A stretch of 50,421 nucleotides of DNA from Pseudomonas sp. (GTDB lineage Bacteria > Pseudomonadota > Gammaproteobacteria > Pseudomonadales > Pseudomonadaceae), in NCBI RefSeq assembly GCF_030147005.1, contig NZ_JASLAW010000134.1, positions 1 through 50,421 of the forward strand, given 5' to 3'. The stretch's first letter is position 1. The number at the start of each line of letters is the position of its first letter. The notes below the pieces were generated by a model. It searched no databases and was not told the origin of the DNA. It worked only from the letters and a program-made list of their open reading frames with translations. A program made the position numbers and the translations under genes. Of this stretch, positions 24,801-31,736 are shown piece after piece.

Positions 24801-26044
24801 AGTTGCCTGTAGCGGGCCTGGTCGGGCACATCGGCAGTTTTCAGCCACTCGGGTTCGCGCACTTCCATCAGGCGCAGATTGCGTGCGGCAAAGGCATCGG
24901 CGATGTCCAGATACTGGGTGGTGTCCGCCGCCAGATCGAGTTCGCCGGCCACCGGCAATGTCTCCTGGCGCAAGGCTTCGCGCACAGCAAAATATTGTCG
25001 AATCCGCACTGAGCGAACACCGTGGGCCACGATATCGGCGTCTATCGTTGACGGGCTTGCGGCCAGCACGGGCAAACCGGTCAGCCCTGCGCGGGCCGTC
25101 GTCGACAGGCTTGCGAGCAAGCGCTTGCCGGCCGGGCCGCCTTCGCGTATGCGCGCCGCCACGGCTTGATTCAAACGGCCCAGGTTTTCATATTCCTCAA
25201 ACTCCTCGCCCGGGCTGTACAGCATCACGCTGCCCGTGGGCGGAGTCTTGCCCGTGGCGTTGAGGATGAATGCCGCCGCGAACTCACTGCCGTCCTCCAG
25301 CATCAGCCGGTATACCGCGGGCCTGTTGTCGATGGCGAAGGCCTTTTCCCGCGCCGCCGCAGTGGGGTACTTGAGCACAGTGTCGGCCAATGTCCGCCCG
25401 GCCGCCGACAACGTGCCATCCACCGTGCGCAGCGCCAGTTGATGGGCCAGCACCTGGCGACGCAAGGCAACCAGTTGTTCCTCCGGGTCGGGTTGGTTGT
25501 CCTGCGCTGTACCCCAGAACGCGTTCAGGCTCTCGATGACGGCGACTTCCGTCGAACCGGCCAGTTGCGCCGTCGTGCCGTTTGAAGACAGGTGCTTGTC
25601 CGCGTCCAGCGTGTTGGGTTCCCGGAAGAAGGCACCGCTCTGTTGGGTCAAATAAGTGCCGGCGTCCGGCGCGCGCAACCGGATGAGCAACGACCCCAAC
25701 GGTTCGCTGGACACGAGTTGCCGTTGCCCCTCCTGGTCTTCCCGGTAACGGCTGTAAAAGATCTGGTTGGGGTTGATGGGCCGGGGCAAATGGGGAAATG
25801 CTTCAGTCAATTTATGCTGATACACCCTGCCCAGGCTTGGCTGTGCCTGCATCAAGTCGTCGGTTTGGACATTGAGTCTGGCGAGCTCGCCGATGAGGTG
25901 CTCCTGCTGGTTCTCGATCGAAGACGCCGGCGGTACCACCGGTTGCGTCACAGGTTGCAAAGTGACGAGGGGCGGGCATTTGGCCTGGATCGATTGTGGA
26001 TCGTCACCCTGTTGGGTTGGGGAGGAAGGCGAAGAAGTGTGCAT
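21896..26044 (-). CDS. Second giant dermonecrotic-type toxin with AT-richer C-terminus
   Basis: 1382 residues. The N-terminal part (for example FPHLPRPINPNQIFYSRYRE and the long helical region that follows) and the hydrophobic-helical segment near residues 790-850 (FIFGVEVADLFIDLVPGKAAQTF) place it with the DUF6543-like toxins of Pseudomonas, as at 701-6106. From about residue 1090 on, the DNA becomes noticeably AT-richer. Then comes a Pro-rich linker (KPSPAPTPSPASP, about 1275-1290) and a final domain of about 70 residues with YTYIDLPQVE and GRWRVAIES. The tail therefore looks like an exchanged toxin module; its activity is not recognised, and the Cys-His-Asp set of the other toxin is not seen. 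No signal peptide and no obvious immunity gene next to it. Ribosome site weak. Confidence 0.75.
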   Translation of the reverse strand: MHTSSPSSPTQQGDDPQSIQAKCPPLVTLQPVTQPVVPPASSIENQQEHLIGELARLNVQTDDLMQAQPSLGRVYQHKLTEAFPHLPRPINPNQIFYSRYREDQEGQRQLVSSEPLGSLLIRLRAPDAGTYLTQQSGAFFREPNTLDADKHLSSNGTTAQLAGSTEVAVIESLNAFWGTAQDNQPDPEEQLVALRRQVLAHQLALRTVDGTLSAAGRTLADTVLKYPTAAAREKAFAIDNRPAVYRLMLEDGSEFAAAFILNATGKTPPTGSVMLYSPGEEFEEYENLGRLNQAVAARIREGGPAGKRLLASLSTTARAGLTGLPVLAASPSTIDADIVAHGVRSVRIRQYFAVREALRQETLPVAGELDLAADTTQYLDIADAFAARNLRLMEVREPEWLKTADVPDQARYRQLEQAMDESNAALMPFLETVQTLEAFSLEHTDKVLKKQKPAYADVDIAPYKSLVRLRTSSSLPVELTGYRDENTSIVYITADEKINIPRFLQGQTLASGTWKSRVVIDLRTLGSYAQRNVDPWSAHDFHRTISATATLVDTDGATKGTLGDSDLRALAQEADVGRKYAEYLRSTFSQGGEGNSFASAWQRANAAKMHKDALESRLNPDVHKLFIFETPGSGFDWIKAVIESPDSTKRPRVSEFEIDVNLLVMGSALEEGRGGQVINGVLIIQRKGTTPGGVCVLYTPDAPDDAPFRELSNGLGELDALKAQAQWRAYFSERMATNDAQERSRIFSDTRGVHRYALTTITGNFHAYLYLAQLGFQLAHAAFRSRSNAQISRESAVNAFIFGVEVADLFIDLVPGKAAQTFVRRGIDKGLSLTRQLGRRVPGLVRKIGTRHKARIAVTKASIRPLEPAWVDVAAYRLPKQIDAFFDVDEFAQANHYTLSRTSGSAPCFFDKHNNQLIAMRDEGGRYHLFQSFVEDGARYVKDPAGNSANFRVVPGDAKSWKPRFERTTAGGGTVMGMLRGLTPEQQVDADLIAALSVYATDEQLRYFEPIIKEITEPQKRTMLANARQQMGNIDEATFRQRVSGQRNLSLRAQNELRDALLRMHSEADIYVHINRSTANLIPPLLPVEKDELFKQIKRLIGKNDNFSKEIRASIKIQDPDTSAQFVGYAITPQQMKSMDKFDKKYKLSSWAADSLKAFLNEKGRQQTITQIVTESKITRDMALESLLSNPAVHKSLTLFRTQKFKEKLKELGVDSFAEDFKKSGIPYIAMSRGTHRGGESGVRMIDSVSVTDFEKNLPRFSAPLEFDAPRVPTKKIEKPSPAPTPSPASPTARDPVVNIVKQDELLEAQSPLLSDSARNKLEQITQDIQAGRVSRKKIGNYTYIDLPQVEAGAGRGRWRVAIESIAKEDGKDVFVLRGIFD

Positions 26045-26219
26045 GCGCGAGCCCGTACTAAAGGGCGCAGGTTGAGCGAAGGTGCTGTGCGCCCGGATGA
26101 ATGTGAGGGTGCGAGTGTAGGTGCGCCGCCAAGGGGCTCAGCGGTGCATGTGTCTCGGATAAAACGGCTTGGCGGCGCAGTGGCCGCCCTCGAATGACCG
26201 TTGGGCGCCCTTCATCAAA

Positions 26220-26237
26220 CTGTCACGCAACTGTGGC
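26220..26237 (+). promoter_or_regulatory. Possible PhoB box
   Basis: CTGTCAC (26220-26226), GCAA, CTGTGGC (26231-26237) form two direct repeats spaced 11 bp, the layout of a Pho box (CTGTCAT repeats). It lies 65 nt before the exported hydrolase start. The second repeat deviates at two or three positions. Confidence 0.35.
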
Positions 26238-26301
26238 AGCGCGCTTGAACAAACTTCATCAGACTCGCGCTCTACTGGGGTTCTGCGTTTCGGTGTTTTT
26301 C

Positions 26302-27321
26302 ATGCGCGTGTTGCTTTTACTGGCCGCTCTGTTGTTCGGCCTGCCGTGTTTTGCGGCTTCTCGATGTGACGTCAATGTCCCGACCCAAACGGTCGACCTG
26401 GCTCAGGTGAGCATCGCCTACCAGAGTATCGGCCGTGCGTCCGACCCGGCCTTGCTGCTGGTGATGGGCCTGGGTGGGCAGTTGATCCACTGGCCCGACG
26501 AAGTGGTGGTTGCCCTGTGCCAGCAAGGTTTTCGGGTGATCCGCTACGACAACCGTGATGTCGGTTTATCCACCTGGCGCCAGGCGCCGGCCAGCGCCAA
26601 TCTGACGTTCGAGGTGCTGCGCTACAAGCTCGGCCTGCCGGTGGCGGCGCCGTATACGCTGACCGACATGGCCGACGACGCCCTGGGTTTGATGGATGCG
26701 TTGCAGGTTCGGCAATTTCACGTGTTGGGGGCGAGCATGGGCGGCATGATCGCCCAGCACCTGGCCGCGATGGCGCCGCAACGGGTGGAGAGCCTTACCC
26801 TGATCATGACCAGCTCCGGCGCCGAGGGCCTGCCCGCCCCGAATGCCGCGCTGGTGCAGTTGTTGTCGCGGCGCAGCGCGCCCAATCGCGAAGTCGCCCT
26901 GGAACAGCAAGCCGATTTGCTCGCAGCGCTGGGCAGCCCGAATGTGCAGGATGATCGCCAAGCATTGCTGCATCAGGCGGCGCTGTCCTATGACCGCGCG
27001 TTTAATCCGGAAGGCGTGAAGCGCCAGATCATGGCGATCCTCGCCGAGCCGAGCCGCGTGCCGTTGCTCAACCAACTGCGCGTGCCGACCCTGGTGGTCC
27101 ACGGCACCGCCGACCCGTTGTTGCCGGTGATGCATGGCGTTCATCTGGCCGCGCATATCCGGGGCAGCCAGTTGAAATTGATTCCAGGCCTGGCCCACCG
27201 TTTTCAGGAAGCCTTCAAGGCGCCGTTGCTGGCAGCGGTGCTGCCCTACCTGCAAGCCCATCGCGAAGATACCGCGCACTGGGCGCAGATCGACTTGGGT
27301 GAGCCTTCGAAGCTGCTGTAA
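26302..27321 (+). CDS. Exported alpha/beta hydrolase
   Basis: 339 residues. An N-terminal signal sequence (MRVLLLLAALLFGLPCFAAS) indicates export to the periplasm. The hydrolase core shows LLVMGLGGQ (oxyanion region), the nucleophile elbow GASMGG with Ser145, an acid in VVHGTADPLLP and the His in IPGLAHRF. This resembles the esterase/lipase-like hydrolases related to aclacinomycin methylesterase. Substrate unknown. The start at 26302 is chosen because it begins the signal peptide; longer starts add non-signal sequence. It is divergent from the second toxin, and a possible Pho box lies upstream. Confidence 0.88.
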   Translation: MRVLLLLAALLFGLPCFAASRCDVNVPTQTVDLAQVSIAYQSIGRASDPALLLVMGLGGQLIHWPDEVVVALCQQGFRVIRYDNRDVGLSTWRQAPASANLTFEVLRYKLGLPVAAPYTLTDMADDALGLMDALQVRQFHVLGASMGGMIAQHLAAMAPQRVESLTLIMTSSGAEGLPAPNAALVQLLSRRSAPNREVALEQQADLLAALGSPNVQDDRQALLHQAALSYDRAFNPEGVKRQIMAILAEPSRVPLLNQLRVPTLVVHGTADPLLPVMHGVHLAAHIRGSQLKLIPGLAHRFQEAFKAPLLAAVLPYLQAHREDTAHWAQIDLGEPSKLL

Positions 27322-27377
27322 AGGTGGTGTATCGTGTGGCCTTTGTGGCTTATCAATGCCAGCGAGGTGGCTGACCC

Positions 27378-28031
27378 ATGAGTACTCCCCTGAAAATCAA
27401 TTTCGTCAGCGACGTGTCTTGCCCCTGGTGCATCATCGGCCTGCGCGGCCTGACCGAAGCCCTCGATCAGCTTGGCGCCGAGGTGCAGGCCGAGATCCAT
27501 TTCCAGCCGTTCGAGCTGAACCCGAACATGCCCGCCGAAGGGCAGAACATCGTTGAGCACATCACCGAAAAATATGGCTCCAGCGCCGAAGAGTCCCAGG
27601 CCAACCGCGAGCGCATTCGCGACATGGGCGCCGCGTTGGGCTTTGCCTTTCGCACCGACGGCCAGAGCCGCATCTACAACACCTTCGACGCGCACCGCCT
27701 GCTGCATTGGGCCGGGCTGGAAGGCCTGCAATACAACCTCAAGGAGGCGCTGTTCAAGGCCTATTTCACCGACGGCCAGGACCCTTCCGACCACGCGACC
27801 CTGGCGATCATTGCCGAAAGCGTCGGCCTGGACCTCAAGCGCGCCGCCGAGATACTCGCCGGCGACGAATACGCCGCAGAGGTGCGTGAGCAGGAGAAAT
27901 TGTGGGTCACCCGTGGCGTGACCTCGGTGCCGACCATCGTGTTCAACGACCAGTACGCCGTCAGCGGTGGCCAGCCGGCCGAAGCCTTTGTCGGGGCGAT
28001 TCGCCAGATCATCAAAGAGGCCAAAAACTAA
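27378..28031 (+). CDS. DsbA-family oxidoreductase, FrnE-like
   Basis: 217 residues, no signal peptide, so cytoplasmic. The active site is CPWC (Cys15, Cys18) in the thioredoxin-fold strand INFVSDVSCPWC, followed by a helical insertion and the cis-Pro region TSVPTIVFNDQYAVSGGQP. This is the FrnE / 2-hydroxychromene isomerase-like subgroup of DsbA proteins, thought to act as disulfide isomerases or in polyketide and stress pathways. GAGGTG precedes the ATG at about 8 nt. It follows the hydrolase by 56 nt; a REP doublet separates it from the next operon. Confidence 0.92.
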   Translation: MSTPLKINFVSDVSCPWCIIGLRGLTEALDQLGAEVQAEIHFQPFELNPNMPAEGQNIVEHITEKYGSSAEESQANRERIRDMGAALGFAFRTDGQSRIYNTFDAHRLLHWAGLEGLQYNLKEALFKAYFTDGQDPSDHATLAIIAESVGLDLKRAAEILAGDEYAAEVREQEKLWVTRGVTSVPTIVFNDQYAVSGGQPAEAFVGAIRQIIKEAKN

Positions 28032-28068
28032 GGCAAGGCACATAGCCAGATGTGAAAGGGGGCACTGC

Positions 28069-28170
28069 CTGTAGGAGCGAGCTTGCTCGCGAAAAACGCT
28101 CAGGCGCCGCGTGCCTCCAGGAAACACGCATTATCGTTGACGTTTTTCGCGAGCAGGCTCGCTCCTGCAG
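28069..28170. repeat. REP doublet (REPIN), family 2, copy D
   Basis: A 30-bp inverted repeat, 28069-28098 against 28141-28170, with two mismatches; the arms contain GCTTGCTCGCGAA or its close variant. It is in the gap between the DsbA-like gene and the arginase-fold operon. Confidence 0.88.
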
Positions 28171-28304
28171 TGGAACTGTTACTGAACGGTATCCCTCCCG
28201 CATGGGACCTGTGTTCACGGCCGCCTGGCCCGCCCCTTGCATTGACCCCCCTAAAGCCCATCCGGTCTGCGGCTGGGCGCTGCTATTAGGGGTGAAACAC
28301 GACC

Positions 28305-29225
28305 TTGAACATTCTCGACCTCGACCACAGCCTTACCGGTCAGGCGCCGATTGCCCAGCGGTTGGCCAGCGGCCGGGCCACGCGCCTTGATCTGCTGGAC
28401 CTGGGCCCGAAGCTGCGCCTGTGGTCCACCGAAAAAACCTGGAAACGTTTCGTCGAGCGCCTGGCCCAGCGGCCACGGCCCAGCGATGCGCGCCCGGAAA
28501 TCCTGTTCGTCGGCTCCGGCGACTATCATCACCTCACGCCGGCGTTCCTCGCCGACCTGAAAGAGCCCATCAGCCTGATCCACTTCGACAACCACCCCGA
28601 CTGGGTGCGCTTTGCACCCAGGCGCCACTGTGGTTCGTGGGTCAACCGCGCGCTGAAAATGCCGGCGATCAAGCGCATCGTCACCCTTGGCCCCTGCAGT
28701 GACGACCTGCACAACCCGCAACTGCGCGGCGGTAACCTCGGCGCCCTCAAGCGCGGGCAGTTGCAGCTGTTCCCCTGGCAGCACCCGCCCTCGAAAGTCT
28801 GGGGCAGGGTCGGCGATGGTGCCGGGCATCGACAGCAGGAGAATCACCTGCACTGGCGCAACCTGGCGCAGCTGGACTGGGCACTGTTTCTTGATCAGAT
28901 GATCGCCGGCCTGCCCACCGAAGCAATCTGGATCACCCTCGACAAAGACGTGCTCGCCAGTGAAGACGCCGCCACCAATTGGGACCAGGGCGGCATGCGG
29001 CTGAGCCACTTGCTCCAGGCCTTGCGGGCGTTGGCGGCGCATAAACGCATCATTGGTATCGACGTGTGCGGCGAGTTCGCGGTGCCGGCGTTCAGCAACG
29101 CCTTCAAGCGCTGGGAGGCCAAGTCCGACCAGCCACCGCCCGAGCGTTGGAGCGCGCACGACTTGCAGCGCAATGCGACGACCAATGCAGCCCTGATCGA
29201 CCTGTTCGAGGAGTTGTTCCCGTGA
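28305..29225 (+). CDS. Arginase/ureohydrolase-fold protein
   Basis: 306 residues, cytoplasmic. Ureohydrolase signatures are present but altered: GSGDYHHLT (residues 67-75, in place of GGDHS), HFDNHPDW (in place of DAHxD), TLDKDVL (in place of SxDxDxxDP) and GIDVCGEF (in place of xxEVNP). Most Asp and His metal ligands are kept, so a binuclear metal enzyme acting on an arginine, agmatine or guanidino compound is plausible, but the substrate is unknown and the changes make it a divergent branch. It starts at a TTG (28305), with AGGGGTG about 10 nt upstream. The stop overlaps the next gene start in GTGA. It leads a three-gene operon with two small membrane proteins. Confidence 0.75.
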   Translation: MNILDLDHSLTGQAPIAQRLASGRATRLDLLDLGPKLRLWSTEKTWKRFVERLAQRPRPSDARPEILFVGSGDYHHLTPAFLADLKEPISLIHFDNHPDWVRFAPRRHCGSWVNRALKMPAIKRIVTLGPCSDDLHNPQLRGGNLGALKRGQLQLFPWQHPPSKVWGRVGDGAGHRQQENHLHWRNLAQLDWALFLDQMIAGLPTEAIWITLDKDVLASEDAATNWDQGGMRLSHLLQALRALAAHKRIIGIDVCGEFAVPAFSNAFKRWEAKSDQPPPERWSAHDLQRNATTNAALIDLFEELFP

Positions 29226-29602
29226 CCCTGACCGTAGTGCTGTTGCTGGCGTTTTCCATCGTCCTCGATGTGGTTGGCCAGTTGTGTTTCAAGCTGGGCG
29301 TGGACCGTTTGCCGCAACTCGATGGCGGTTTTCGTCTGCGTGCTTTCTGGGGCCAGGTGTTCAACGCGCCGCTGCTCTGGGCCGGAATCGGGGCCTATGT
29401 CATCGAGTTTTTCGTCTGGCTCGAAGCGTTGTCACGCGCGCCGTTGAGCGTGCTGTTTCCGCTGGCGGCGTTGGCGTATTGCCTGGTGGTGCTGGCGGGC
29501 AAAGTGGTACTCAAGGAAACCGTAAGCCGACGTCGTTGGCTGGGCACCCTGGTGATTACCTTCGGTGTGATGTTGGTGGCGATTGCGGGAGGCCAGGCAT
29601 GA
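29222..29602 (+). CDS. SMR/EamA-like small membrane transporter subunit 1
   Basis: 126 residues, four hydrophobic helices: LTVVLLLAFSIVLDVVGQLCFKLGV, then a helix around FNAPLLWAGIGAYVIEFFVWLEAL, PLSVLFPLAALAYCLVVLAGKVVL and WLGTLVITFGVMLVAI. The GQLCFKLG and FFVWLEALSRAPLSVLFPL patterns are those of half-size EamA/SMR proteins such as ArnE/ArnF. The start is a GTG in GTGA overlap with the enzyme gene. It overlaps the next subunit in ATGA. Two unequal four-helix proteins suggest a heterodimeric exporter or flippase. Confidence 0.85.
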   Translation: MTLTVVLLLAFSIVLDVVGQLCFKLGVDRLPQLDGGFRLRAFWGQVFNAPLLWAGIGAYVIEFFVWLEALSRAPLSVLFPLAALAYCLVVLAGKVVLKETVSRRRWLGTLVITFGVMLVAIAGGQA

Positions 29603-30003
29603 GTACGCAAATCATCAATACCGGTTGGCTGCATGGGCGGGTTGGCACGCTGGTGCTGTGGGCGCTGTTGATCGCCACGGAAAGTGCCGGGCAGTTGTTT
29701 ACCAAGGTTGCCGGTGATCAATTGGGCCAGATGAATTTCACCTGGCAATGGCTGGCGGAAGTGGGGCGCAACCCTGGGATTCTGGCGGCGATTGCCAGTT
29801 ATATCAGTGCGTTTTTTGTGTGGATGCTGATTCTGCGGCGTAGCAGCTTGTCCCTGGCTTTTCCCTTGAGTTCGCTGGTGTTTGTGGCGGTGCTGCTGGG
29901 ATCTTGGCTGGGGTTGGGGGAGCACATCAGCGGTTTGCACTGGGTGGGTGTTGCGGTGATTGTCGGGGGGATCGCGTTGCTGGCGGAAGGAGAAGAGAAC
30001 TGA
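29599..30003 (+). CDS. SMR/EamA-like small membrane transporter subunit 2
   Basis: 134 residues, four helices, homologous in layout to the preceding protein: WALLIATESAGQLFTKVAGD, FFVWMLILRRSSLSLAFPLSS, LVFVAVLLGSWLGLGE, WVGVAVIVGGIALLAEGEE. GGGAGG precedes the ATG at 29599, which overlaps the previous stop. Together with its neighbour it is likely to form a heterodimer in the inner membrane. Because the operon begins with a ureohydrolase-fold enzyme, export of a polyamine or guanidino product is one option; flipping of an amine-modified lipid, as ArnEF do, is another. Neither can be decided here. Confidence 0.85.
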   Translation: MSTQIINTGWLHGRVGTLVLWALLIATESAGQLFTKVAGDQLGQMNFTWQWLAEVGRNPGILAAIASYISAFFVWMLILRRSSLSLAFPLSSLVFVAVLLGSWLGLGEHISGLHWVGVAVIVGGIALLAEGEEN

Positions 30004-30036
30004 GGTTGCAGAGCAAACCCCAACCCGTCTCTGGTA

Positions 30037-30807
30037 TCAGTCGAACGTGTAGCTGATCGCCGTCTGCACCTGCCCCTGGTTCACGTCGCCGGCCTGTCTG
30101 ACGATGCTGCTGTTGGCTGCCGAGCCGACCAGGCGGACCCAACTGGCGCTGGTCAGCAGTGACCAGTGCGTTGCCAGCGGGAACGCGAAGCTCTGAGTCA
30201 GCGCGACGTTTTGAAAGCCACCGCTGGCGTTATAGGGCCGAAAACCGGTAACGGCCGCTTCGTGGCTGTCGACGCCGAAGAACGTGTTGGCCTGGCGTGC
30301 ATCGGCAAAATGCGCGACCAGGCCAGTGCTGCCGATAATCCCGCCACCCAGTGGGTAGCCCAGCTCGCCGCCCAGTTTGCCGAGTGCGCCACTTTGCGCA
30401 TGGCCACCGCCCACGGCCTGGCCCAACTGCGCGTAGACCCGCCAGAAATCGGCCGGGGCGTATTGGACGAAACCACCGACCTCGGCCATATCCGACACAT
30501 TGCGCAGGCCCTGCAGCGCGCCGTTGGACGTACGGCCCGACAGGTAATTGATGTACGGGCCGGCTGTGAGTCCATGGGTGTTCAACGCGCTCCAGGTCAA
30601 GCCGTCATCGGTACTCAGGCTGACGTCGCCCCAGTCCAGGTCCAGGTAGGGCACGGGGCGGGTTTCGTAGCGGGTGCCGCTCGGGTCGTGGGGCTGGTAA
30701 CTGAGGCCCGCGCCCACGTCGCCGCTGATGCCCTGGGCCGATGCGCCATTGGAGGCGCTGCACAGCCCGAAAAAACCTGCGAATACAACAGCCGTGAGCT
30801 TGGACAT
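30037..30807 (-). CDS. MipA/OmpV-family outer-membrane protein
   Basis: 256 residues with a signal peptide (MSKLTAVVFAGFFGLCSASN and GASA, cleavage before QG). The mature part begins GDVGAGLSYQPHDPSGTRYETRPVPYLDLDWGDVSLS, followed by alternating strands and the terminal aromatic pattern ISYTFD, as in outer-membrane beta barrels. The layout is that of MipA/OmpV proteins, which act as scaffold or pore proteins; some are induced by specific stimuli through two-component systems. The start at 30807 begins the signal peptide. It is divergent from the sigma-54-type operon and shares its control region, so co-regulation is plausible. Confidence 0.8.
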   Translation of the reverse strand: MSKLTAVVFAGFFGLCSASNGASAQGISGDVGAGLSYQPHDPSGTRYETRPVPYLDLDWGDVSLSTDDGLTWSALNTHGLTAGPYINYLSGRTSNGALQGLRNVSDMAEVGGFVQYAPADFWRVYAQLGQAVGGGHAQSGALGKLGGELGYPLGGGIIGSTGLVAHFADARQANTFFGVDSHEAAVTGFRPYNASGGFQNVALTQSFAFPLATHWSLLTSASWVRLVGSAANSSIVRQAGDVNQGQVQTAISYTFD

Positions 30808-30825
30808 GGTGCGCTTTCCCGGTGA

Positions 30826-30843
30826 GTTCATGCGCGCATGAAC
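30826..30843. promoter_or_regulatory. Perfect 18-bp palindrome upstream of the MipA-like gene
   Basis: GTTCATGCGCGCATGAAC reads the same on both strands and lies 19 nt before the MipA-like start. This is a good operator candidate for a dimeric regulator, unknown. It could also form a small RNA hairpin in the leader. Confidence 0.45.
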
Positions 30844-30880
30844 GCGCAAACTATCCCTGCCGCGCAAGCACTCATCTTGT

Positions 30881-30912
30881 TTGTAGCAAGCTACAAAAAT
30901 TGTAGCTTGCAG
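30881..30912. promoter_or_regulatory. Putative upstream activator sites TGTAGC-N2-GCTACA
   Basis: TTGTAGCAAGCTACAA at 30881-30896 is an inverted repeat with a 2-bp centre. A second, partial copy, TTGTAGCTTGCAG at 30900-30912, follows with centres about 19 bp apart. They lie roughly 90-110 bp before the expected start of the sigma-54-type promoter, the usual place for NtrC-family activator sites. The probable binder is the regulator encoded at 37003-38400. Confidence 0.6.
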
Positions 30913-30970
30913 CGCACACACCCGCCCCGGATTCCCGGAAAACCCCCGGCCCTGCTGGGCTTTGTTCCGT

Positions 30971-30985
30971 TGGCACGCTCCCTGC
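30971..30985 (+). promoter_or_regulatory. Sigma-54 (-24/-12) promoter of the six-gene operon
   Basis: TGGCACGCTCCCTGC matches TGGCACG-N4-TTGC at all fixed positions but one. Transcription would begin near 30997, leaving a leader of about 41 nt before the first gene, whose ribosome site AAAGGT is at 31025-31030. The operon itself encodes an enhancer-binding regulator, which supports this call. Confidence 0.8.
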
Positions 30986-31037
30986 TCTACCGGTAATGCA
31001 AGCGCTTACAGCGCGCCTCTTTCCAAAGGTAGACGCA

Positions 31038-31736
31038 ATGATCCAATGGCACATCGTGTGTGACTTCGACGGGACCATCACCCCCACCGATGTCATCGAC
31101 AACGTCCTCCAACGCTTCGCCGGCCCCGAGTGGGAAACCATTGAGCAGGAATGGCTGGATGGGCAGATCGGTTCACGTGAATGCCTGAGCCGCCAACTGG
31201 CGCTGATCAAGGCCACCCCCAGTGAACTGCTGGCGTATTTCGACAGCGTCGAGATCGACCCGGACTTCCCGGATTTCGTCGATCACGTCATGGGCCTGGG
31301 CGCGACCATCGAAGTGGTCAGCGACGGCATCGAGCAGGGCATCGCGCGCATTCTGTCGCGTAACTACGTGTCGTTGCTGCCGATCCTCGCCAACCGCCTG
31401 CGTCAGGTCGACCAGAACAGCTGGCGCATCGACTTTCCATATGCCAGCGATGCCTGCCGCGCCGCTTCCGGCAACTGCAAATGCAAGTCCACGCCGCGCG
31501 ACAAGCGCGTGCTGGTGATCGGCGACGGCAAGTCCGATATGTGCGTGGCCTCCACCGCCGACTTCGTGTTCGCCAAGGGCAGCCTCGCCGAGTACTGCGT
31601 CGCCCACCACATTCCTCACGCGCGCTTCGACACCTTCGCCCAGCTGCCCGCATTGCTGGCTCAACTGCCACAAAGCATCGCCGCCAACGCAACGTCCTTC
31701 ACTGCCGACACTCAGGAAATTTTCCATCATGTCTGA
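31038..31736 (+). CDS. MtnX-like HAD-IB phosphatase
   Basis: 232 residues. HAD motif I is CDFDGTITPTDV (nucleophile Asp9, acid Asp11), motif II VVSDGI, motif III/IV VIGDGKSDMCVAS. Length and motifs match the phosphoserine-phosphatase-like subfamily IB with a small helical cap, near MtnX. An unusual cysteine-rich stretch, CRAASGNCKCKS, lies before motif IV and could bind a metal. It is expected to remove phosphate from a small metabolite. The ATG at 31038 has AAAGGT 7 nt upstream. It is first in the operon and overlaps the aminotransferase by 8 nt, so the phospho-intermediate probably feeds the next step. Confidence 0.85.
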   Translation: MIQWHIVCDFDGTITPTDVIDNVLQRFAGPEWETIEQEWLDGQIGSRECLSRQLALIKATPSELLAYFDSVEIDPDFPDFVDHVMGLGATIEVVSDGIEQGIARILSRNYVSLLPILANRLRQVDQNSWRIDFPYASDACRAASGNCKCKSTPRDKRVLVIGDGKSDMCVASTADFVFAKGSLAEYCVAHHIPHARFDTFAQLPALLAQLPQSIAANATSFTADTQEIFHHV

